DNA from: Colletotrichum lupini
Taxonomy: Eukaryota > Ascomycota > Sordariomycetes > Glomerellales > Glomerellaceae
NCBI RefSeq assembly: GCF_023278565.1
Contig: NC_064680.1
Coordinates: forward strand, 3,348,001 to 3,412,000
Length of the DNA: 64,000 bases
Direction of reading: 5' to 3'
Made by a program: the position numbers and the translations under genes. Below, piece by piece: positions 57,060 through 64,000 of this stretch; position 1 is the first letter of the stretch; every line of letters starts with the position of its first letter. A model generated the notes under the pieces. The model was not told the DNA's origin. It ran no database searches and saw only the letters and a program-made list of their open reading frames with translations.

Positions 57060-57918
57060 CTTTGCGTGAGTGTCTTTGATCGAGTGCCTTCGAGCTGGAG
57101 GGAATTGCTTCGAATGCCTTGTCTCAAGAAGACCTTTATCTCAATTTTGTCACTTTACGACAACACTTTCAGATGCTTTTCAGCCGTTCGGCGCCAGATT
57201 GACTTGCAACGTTGCAGCGGCCGACTCCGTCGCCGAAGGATCCCGGTTAAGGGTGGGGAGAATGAGGGGACGGTAGTAGCTCAGTTATCTATTGCTGCGA
57301 GTGGTGCGATGCCAGATAGCAAACGCGGAACTATGAGCTAAGTGTTTCCACTTGGTTGTCATGCAATGAGGATCCAGTCAGATATATGGTTGCCGACACA
57401 TATGAGTACTAAGAAGAGATGAACGAGTATAAATTACAGCGTAGGAAACTTGAGACTCCTCATCTTCCCCGCATCCATCGCTCATTGGCAGGGCTGAGCT
57501 TGTGGCCGTCTTTGAACCACGGCAATACCTCTGTTATTGTTCAACGTAAATACGTCACACTCTGTTTCCCAATGTGACTGTTCTACTGTATACCTTAGTC
57601 GATCTGAACCAGCAGGAACATTCGCTTCTTAACGGGCAACAATGGCAGGCCTATCATCATGCTTTGAGGCAACTCTTCACATTGAGATAGAATAAGAATG
57701 GCGCAGTATGTTCCCATTGGCCCTGCCCATGACCGTTTTTTGATCACTTCAATCTCGTCTATCCTGCTTCTAATGCTCGAAATCTGAAGCCATAAATCGC
57801 TATACGACGCTGGAATCACAGCGAATTCTCAGTTCCCCCGAGCCATCCTCTAGACTGCTTCCCTCAATTGGCGGTAACCACTTCAAGCTCATCTTGCTAC
57901 CCAGTCCCCAATAGCCAT
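57060..57918. other. Intergenic, no gene seen
   Basis: About 860 bp. No supported frame, repeat or RNA gene. Confidence 0.5.
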
Positions 57919-58612
57919 CTATTGGCTGTTCAAGAAACTGAGGTACGAGTTCCAGCCAATGCTGATGACGTTGACAAAGAGCACACGGTGGTGAAGCGGC
58001 ACGAACTTGAAGTTCACTACCTGGACGAACGGCCAGAGCATGTAGTTGGACGTGAGCGCAGTCTTGTAGTTCTTGTCAAGCTTCTCCTTGATAGAGCCGC
58101 CCTCGAGCGTGGCCATGGAGGACAGGAAGACGCTGATCATAACGGGGGCAAAGACACCCTGGTCAACGGCGACACGGGCGAGCATCTCGGCGTTCTTGTT
58201 CTTCAGGACGATGTTGTTCTGCAGGAACTTGAACCAGGTTGTGGCGACGGGGCCAAAGATGACTGAAGGCATTTGGTTAGTGAGGTTGAACTCATCGGCC
58301 ACAGCTCAGGTCGGTCATGAAGGCGTCGTCGCGTGTGAGTTCTCTGAGTGCAGGTGAGGTGAGGTGGAGCTTACCACCGCCGTAGAGGGCCATGCGGCCT
58401 GTGCGGGCCCATTCGTGCTTCTCGAGGCCGCGCTTATCGACGAGCTGCTGGGCGGTGATGTCACCGGTCGCGAAGAGGATGGCGGTGGTGATGCTCTGGG
58501 TGAGCAGCGGGCGAGCCGCGAGTCTTGCCTGATACCTAGAGATGAAGTGTTTAGCGATGCAAAGCTTGGCGATATCAAGAAATTTTGTCGGCAAAGCATA
58601 CCAGCCGAGCAT
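57919..58612 (-). CDS. sym1: Sym1/Mpv17-family inner mitochondrial membrane protein
   Basis: Three exons on the minus strand, 58612-58602, 58535-58375 and 58262-57919 (171 residues), the canonical length. The first exon has only 11 bases (MLGW is split at Trp). Family features in order: [56 protein letters not shown], and the signature [20 protein letters not shown] followed by [14 protein letters not shown]. Four membrane segments are expected. Yeast Sym1 is needed for growth on ethanol at high temperature and Mpv17 forms a channel in the inner membrane. All hallmark positions look intact. Confidence 0.94.
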
Positions 58613-59473
58613 TGTGGATGTCTTCCGTCAGAGGGATAGAGAGAAGCTCATGTAGAGAAGTCTGTGGGCTTGGATCTGCGCTTCGAATCCAGGGGCAATG
58701 ATAAAATGAGCGGAATTGAATGACGGACGGCCGGTACAGGTCGGCGGGTATCGAGAAAGGAGGGAAAGAACGTGAGCGAGCGGATGGTGTTGTGAGTTTG
58801 TTGTATGAGACAATGTGAGAGGCGACGAGTCGATTCCAAGATTTGGCAGTGAGCTTAGCTCAGGGAAGGTACCTGAGGTGAGGTACCCAGCAAGGAAGGT
58901 GCGATCGTCAGGCCGACAAGCTGCACGTGACGACCAAGCCTCCGAATTTGGCCTTCTAAGACTGGTGCGATGCAGATACAAAGTCAAGGAAATCTAAGTC
59001 AAGGAAATCTAAGAAATAGTTGGAAAAAGCAACGATGACAGCTACGATGGAAAGGTATAAGAGCTCAGCCTGGCCTTTGGTCAACAAATTGAGAAACGCT
59101 GTCCTCATATGGTTCGGAAGCTTGGGACATAGGGGCTCCCGCTAACGAAACCTTTCCTCCAAGTTGCATACTGCGCACGGGTTTTCCAAACATAGCACTC
59201 CGACTAGCTATTTCATGCAATTATCGGGGTGATATTCACTCGGCGGCTACTCACTGAGACACCTTTCAAATTCTGCCCTGACCTAAGGTACACCACTACC
59301 TCTTAAGCTTGTGCACTGGATCCCGTTGATGCAATTGGAATGAACTTAGTGATGGCCGGATCGTGAAGGGGAAAACGCATTGAATGAGCAACATTCAAGT
59401 AACTTGAATAGTGATGACTGTAGTAAGGGCCAGCTGCTTGTCTGACGACTGAATCATTGATTCCTGTATCAAC
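58613..59473. other. Intergenic, no gene seen
   Basis: About 860 bp between Sym1 and the ankyrin/STAND-type gene. No feature recognised. Confidence 0.5.
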
Positions 59474-61350
59474 TCAGACTGGCGGCCGAACTCTGCGATA
59501 CTCGGACCAAATCAACGGAGGGGGCTGCTCCTTTTCCCATGCTTCCCACCTGTCCCACTCCTCATCATCATAGTCATCTGGATCCCAAGAGTCATCGACC
59601 CAGGCACCAGGTACCTTGCTCGCCTCGTCCTGGACCATGTCCCAGAACTCTCCTGCATAATCTTCGTACTCATATGTCCACCACAGCTTCCAGTGGCTTG
59701 AACAAGAACCATAAGTGATGCCGATAACAGATAATCGAGTTGCCCCAAGACAGTCTCTTGTCCAAGGGGCCCATCGCTGCCGGATATTCGTAAGGCCTTG
59801 CTTGAACATGTGCTTTTCTTCACGCCCGTAATCCAGAAGGTCCACGTTGCTGGAAGATAGCATAGCAACCCACTCAAAAAGTACTCCTATCAGCGATTCA
59901 CATACTTGTCTCGCAGTCCTTAGAGTCAAGCGGTTCCCATCAATTAACGATCCGATGATTGCAAGCAAGGGTGAGGTCATGGACTTAAGTTTTGACCAAC
60001 TCAAAGTTGTGTCGATGTGATGTAGACTTGGACGGTCCAGCCTGATGCCGTCATCGAGTAATCTGTTCCACCACTGTCTTGATATGGCCCACTGGTCAGG
60101 ATCTGGGTGGCGGGTCTTTCTCGAAAAGTTGCCAGCCATCCCTATGACGAATGAATGAAAAAGGGAGGATCCTTCAATGTTTCTAGAATATGCAAGCATT
60201 CCGGGGTTTTCATCAAGGTGTCGAGCTTCCGGAATTAAGACACAAATTTCCCGCGCCTCCCAGCTGCAATTCGTTGCAGCTAATCTGAGATGGGACAGCC
60301 GTGTTAAAAAGGAAAATGATGTCTCGATGAGATTGTTGCGTTCCAAAAGCAATTTAAGGAAACATGAGCTAATGCCGAAACCAAGAAGAAGTGAAACTTG
60401 TTCCGAATATTCGAGGAAATCGTCGAGGAAGTTATCTAGAAACAGCTTTCGTAGCGTAGGTTCCAAATGATGATATCGATATGACTGGTTGAACCAACCA
60501 AGCTCGTGAAGTAAAAAGGGATATCTATATTTTGTCAAAGATGTTAATATGGTATTCTCGGTGTCACAGCCTAAGGAAGTAAGTTATTACCTATTATACT
60601 GCTTCACTCTGTTATCCCACGGGTCTTGCAAGAAACATGCAAGTCCTTTTTCTAGGAAAACATCTATTACTCTGAGAGATTTCTCTGCGACTGCGATCTG
60701 TGATTGACTCAGCCTTATCAGTGGCCAAATCTTCATGTCATTGTAGGAGCGAAATTTCTCACACGCAGCAGACTTCTTCCAAATTGATCTTTTGCGAAGG
60801 GAGTCATGTTGCTTTCAGACAACAAGTGGAGAGTTCCAGAGGGGTCGTCATTTCGGATGCAGTGATATAATCCGTGGCTAAAGTATCTCACAATTTCGTA
60901 AGCTCTCAGGTTGAGCTGCCAGCCCTGATAACTTTTCTGGGCCATGACTGAGTATACAGACCCAGAGAGCCAATAAGGTGCCTGGATAGAAAATTGGAAG
61001 CTGTCTTTGTCTCCAAAACCGAATCGAAAGGTAGGCAATATCGAAGCTGGGGTAGAAATGGAGCAGAGAGCGGGTGTGGTTGATACCCTTACTCTCTCTT
61101 TCTTTCTTGCCGCCGTCAGCGTGTTTGGAGCAGCTGGTCTTCTAGACCGCTCTTCGATGCTCATTGAGGTTCTAAATGTCGACATCGCCCTAGAATATGT
61201 ATGGTTACAAAGCCGAACCTAAAGGAGTGGTATGTAAGGCAGTAACTCACATAATCCACTGCATCTGTGCGATGGAAAATAAACCGAGAGCTGCATCAAG
61301 CTTCGTGTCCAAGGCTTTCAACTCGTCTTTCCGAAACACAACCTTGGTTG

Positions 61351-61355
61351 ACAAC
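61351..61355. repeat. Target-site duplication, left copy
   Basis: ACAAC, identical to 61561-61565, abutting the solo LTR. Confidence 0.9.
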
Positions 61356-61560
61356 TGTTGGTATCCCTATTACAGGGTAGTTGGTTCGAACCGTAGTTGA
61401 CGAAGAGATCAATTGAACTATATGAATATCTGCGTAGTAGGTGTAAAAAGGAGGTTCCAACCGTAGGTTGGGCTGGCTACGATAATCGTAAATAGGGCCC
61501 CCAATTGGCCCCTGCGCAGTCGGCTGTATGCCGCGGTCGAATTGGACTTCCAATCCGACA
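61356..61560 (-). mobile_element. Solo LTR (205 bp) inserted in a coding exon
   Basis: On the minus strand it begins TGTCGGATTGGAAGTCC and ends GATACCAACA (TG...CA). ACAAC flanks it on both sides (61351-61355 and 61561-61565), a 5-bp target duplication. The same 205-bp sequence, with C-to-T and G-to-A changes, occurs in opposite orientation at 62373-62577. No internal retroelement sequence is attached, so this is the product of LTR-LTR recombination. Confidence 0.92.
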
Positions 61561-61565
61561 ACAAC
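61561..61565. repeat. Target-site duplication, right copy
   Basis: ACAAC, identical to 61351-61355. Confidence 0.9.
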
Positions 61566-61915
61566 AGCTTGCTTCTGAAGCCGTCTTTTCGGGCAGTCAA
61601 CTTGGCTTGTAAATCGTCCACCATATCTTGAACCTCGTCAAGTGCACGGCGGACCTTTTCAATGTGTTGCTGCAAGCGGTAGTTCGTACTCCAGAAGCCT
61701 TGTGGCAGCGGGCTACTTTGGATGTGGTCTTCGGCATCAAGCAGGAAGTCCTCTAGATCTCTGACACGTTCCGCTTTCTGTAGAAGCATTGTTGGTACTT
61801 CCTTTACCTCGTTCCACAGTTTCATGAGCTTGAGCGTGGCGCTCCCGACTTTGGCGGTTACGTCGACCACGGCAATGACGCTCGCAGCTAGGCCGAGTGC
61901 TTCCGTCATATTCAT

Positions 61916-62372
61916 AAGCTGAGTGTTGAGTTCCGCTTTTACCGATCAAAAGTTGGAGGTCGCCGAGGGGTTGAGCGCCGAGAAGTAAAGCCACAGGTGA
62001 GTAGTGACCGAGGTAAGGATGAATGCTTTGGGTCTTTGTTAGCTCCGTAAGATTCCAAGAGAAAAGAGGAGAAAGGTCGGACGAGAGGGGGAGGGCAGAG
62101 TCCGTAGCCTTATGAACCTCAGTGTCATGAGGCGGTGCTGAGCTCATTGGTCCAGCATGGTGCGCCATGCATGTGGTTGCGTCTGGATTTTCCATCATTT
62201 GATTCGATCGCTTTGCCCTCAACACCCTCCTATCCTGTCCGGAGCTGACTGGCGTTTGCATTGGGCAGACTCGAGGCAACTCATTGCCGTGGCTGAGCCT
62301 CACGACTTTTCAAAAGGATATTTGTAATAATCCAACTGTAGTCTCTTTTCCCTCCTCCGCCAACTTGCCTCT
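61916..62372. other. Promoter region of the disrupted gene, between two LTRs
   Basis: About 460 bp of non-AT-rich unique sequence holding the 5' flank of the ankyrin/STAND-type gene. It is bounded by the RIP-damaged LTR on the right. Confidence 0.45.
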
Positions 62373-62577
62373 TATTGGATTAGAAGTCTAATTCGACCGC
62401 GGTATATAGCCGACTGCGCAGGGGCCAATTAGGGGCCCTATTTACGATTATCGTAGCTAGCCTAACCTACGGTTAGAACCTCCTTTTTATACCTACTACG
62501 TAGATATTTATATAGTTTAATTAATCTCTTTATTAACTACGGTTCGAACTAACTACCTTATATTAGGAATACTAACA
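62373..62577 (+). mobile_element. RIP-damaged LTR, start of a retroelement
   Basis: 205 bp, same length as and clearly homologous to the solo LTR, with differences almost all C-to-T or G-to-A (for example TATTGGATTAGAAGTCT against TGTCGGATTGGAAGTCC). Orientation is opposite to the solo LTR. AT-rich sequence follows directly, so it is taken as the 5' LTR of a longer element reading on plus. Confidence 0.82.
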
Positions 62578-64000
62578 CTAATTAGTAATTAAATTCTACT
62601 ATTATAAATCGGTAAGGTATTTTACTATATAAAAGAGACGACCTCTTAATACCGCACGGGATAAGAGATTCGTATTAATTAACTTTATAAAAGTAAATAA
62701 AAAAGGAAGCGATTCTTAAATACCGCACGGAATTAAGTAATCGTAGCCTTTTATTACTTATAAGAGGTTAACGTTTACTATATTAAACTACGTTAATTAA
62801 CGGAACTACTTAAGTAACTAGCCTTTTATTATCGCCCCGAGTAGCTTTTTTATTAAATAACTTTTCCGTAGCCGGCCCGTAATTAGAAATTAACTAGTTA
62901 AATTAGTAAAAAGAAATACTTACGTAACGACTACCCGCTTAATTAATTAATATAACGAACGAGCTTAATAATATAATATAAAAAAAAAGAACCGCGCAAT
63001 TAAAAAAGGGGATTTCTAAACGTAAATATTTTTACTTAGTAATAAAGGTAACCCTATAAGAGTTATTAAGCTAAGAAATCTATAGTATATAAAAAAGTTT
63101 ATTATTACGAGGATCTTATAAGTACGACCTTAAGCCCACAATCTAAACGACCTCTTTATAGCTCCTTTAACTACCCCCTAGGTATTACTTAGGAATATAA
63201 TATAAGGGACGGTTTAATAAAAAAAGAGGGAATTTAGAAATCCTAATAGTATCGAGTTAAGAATATTACGGATCTTAGAAATTAACTTAAAAAGAAAGTA
63301 GCTACCCCAAAGTAATCTTACGACCTCCCGCTAAAGTCACTATTAACCTAAAAAAAGGCTAAAAAAACGAGGATCTAAAAAAAAAAAAAAAGAATCTTCT
63401 AAAGGGCCGCTTAAGGGCTTCTTTTTATACTAGCTCCTAGCACGAGATTACTAATTTCAAAAAATTAACTAAGTAATAAAAGGGATCGCTAGCAAGCGAT
63501 AATTACCTAACTATAATTAAACTATAAAAAAAAAACTACTTAAAAAATATAAAATAGAGTACCGAGAGGCTATAAAAAACAAAATCTCTAAAATATCTAA
63601 CCCCACCGCGTATAAGTAATAAATATATATTTTTAGCAAGTCCTTAAAATATATAATTTTATAAAAAGGAGGGCTTAATTTCGTTAACTATACTTAACGG
63701 CCTATACGGTTCTTAATAGCCTATATAGCTCCTCTACGAGCCGCCCGGCGTTTATTTTTAACTATTCTTATAAAATACTACCCTAAAGAGGTAGGTTAAG
63801 GAAAAAAGCTATTTAGAGATTATAGAGAGTACGAGGCTTAAGAAGCTAGAAATATATAAGATAGCGAAAATCGGTAACTAATAAAGATCCTAAGACTAAT
63901 TACTATATTTTTTTATAATAATATAGACGTCTACCGCTACTATTATAAAACAAAACTACTAAAACCTACCCTTTTATATTAAATAAAAAAGAGGATCTTA
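62578..64000 (+). mobile_element. Internal part of a RIP-damaged LTR retroelement (continues past window)
   Basis: At least 1.4 kb of AT-rich sequence with no open frame of note. There is no TG dinucleotide in the whole stretch by eye and about 15 CA, while CG is common. Short islands such as TACCGCACGG occur twice (62651, 62722). I could not identify gag or pol motifs, so the superfamily is open. Confidence 0.7.

Larger units (their letters stand above)
59474..61915 (-). pseudogene. Ankyrin/STAND-type protein gene disrupted by a solo LTR
   Basis: Minus strand. Exon blocks: 61915-61561, then (after the LTR and its duplicated 5-bp target) 61350-61251, 61189-60763, 60697-60591 and 60524-59474; with the insertion removed these total exactly 680 codons. 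The N-terminus MTEALGLAASVIAVVDVTAK with its following coiled-coil region (LMKLWNEVKEVPTMLLQKAE) is the N-terminal domain shared by many fungal NACHT/ankyrin and heterokaryon-incompatibility-type proteins. The middle FQFSIQAPYWLSGSVYSVMA and SYQGWQLNLRAYEIV, then FIRNDDPxG-type and FGRSLLR text, matches the pre-ankyrin part of such proteins. No NACHT or clear ankyrin repeats follow; the C-terminal 350 residues are Trp/Asp-rich. As it stands translation from the first ATG ends inside the LTR after about 165 residues. No other lesion is seen, so the event is recent. Confidence 0.75.

Noticed and set aside
60733..60762. Stop codon ending the middle part of the ankyrin/STAND-type gene
   Set aside because: A 65-nt GT-AG intron (60762-60698) removes it and joins to the next conserved block in frame.
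1..64000. CRISPR arrays, operons, ribosome binding sites and bacterial defence systems
   Set aside because: None seen and none expected; all gene structures and splice sites are those of a fungal nuclear genome.

Overview
The window is nuclear DNA of a filamentous ascomycete, most likely a Sordariomycete (the placement below that level is open). The reasons are the many short GT-AG introns of about 50-150 bp, housekeeping genes of typical fungal build (TFIIH/CAK subunit Tfb3, AP180-type adaptor, NudC, URI/Bud27-like protein, Kre33/NAT10, mS38/Cox24, Sym1/Mpv17, ELO elongase, cytosolic thioredoxin reductase, mitochondrial AspRS), and AT-rich transposon remnants with the CpA/TpG loss typical of repeat-induced point mutation (RIP). 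I assembled exons by eye; the summed exon lengths are multiples of three in every multi-exon model given.

Layout. 1-6 kb: the 3' end of an unrecognised gene, a decayed UDP-glycosyltransferase, then a P450 with one nonsense codon. 6.5-20.8 kb: dense housekeeping block (URI-like, a pair of C/D-box snoRNA genes in tandem introns, NudC, Tfb3, AP180, AspRS, one small protein). 20.8-28.9 kb: sparse, with only an ELO elongase. 28.9-37.5 kb: a 14-TM-type MFS transporter with a very long cytosolic N-terminus, a dead Fot1/pogo-type transposon, and two single-pass membrane proteins. 38.45-39.25 kb: a 794-bp AT-rich element with 52-bp perfect terminal inverted repeats. 40-45 kb: thioredoxin reductase and two paralogous small Tyr/Ser/Asn-rich proteins, one of which needs three-exon splicing to be seen. 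45.3-45.9 kb: three dispersed hairpin-forming repeats. 46.7-58.6 kb: minus-strand genes (membrane protein, Cys/His-rich small protein, Kre33, mS38, PhyH-family dioxygenase, Sym1). 59.5-64 kb: an ankyrin/STAND-type gene broken by a solo LTR with a 5-bp target duplication, followed by an oppositely oriented RIP-damaged LTR element that runs off the window.

The genes do not form one pathway. The observations most worth following are: (i) two tandem intronic snoRNAs with an 11-nt guide matching the peptidyl-transferase region of 25S rRNA, in what looks like the 3' UTR of the URI-like gene; (ii) the solo LTR whose precise removal restores a 680-codon reading frame; (iii) an LTR-element interior with no TG dinucleotide in about 1.4 kb but about 15 CA; (iv) a UDP-glycosyltransferase in which every in-frame stop is a CAA/CAG-to-TAA/TAG change; and (v) three palindromes with compensatory changes.
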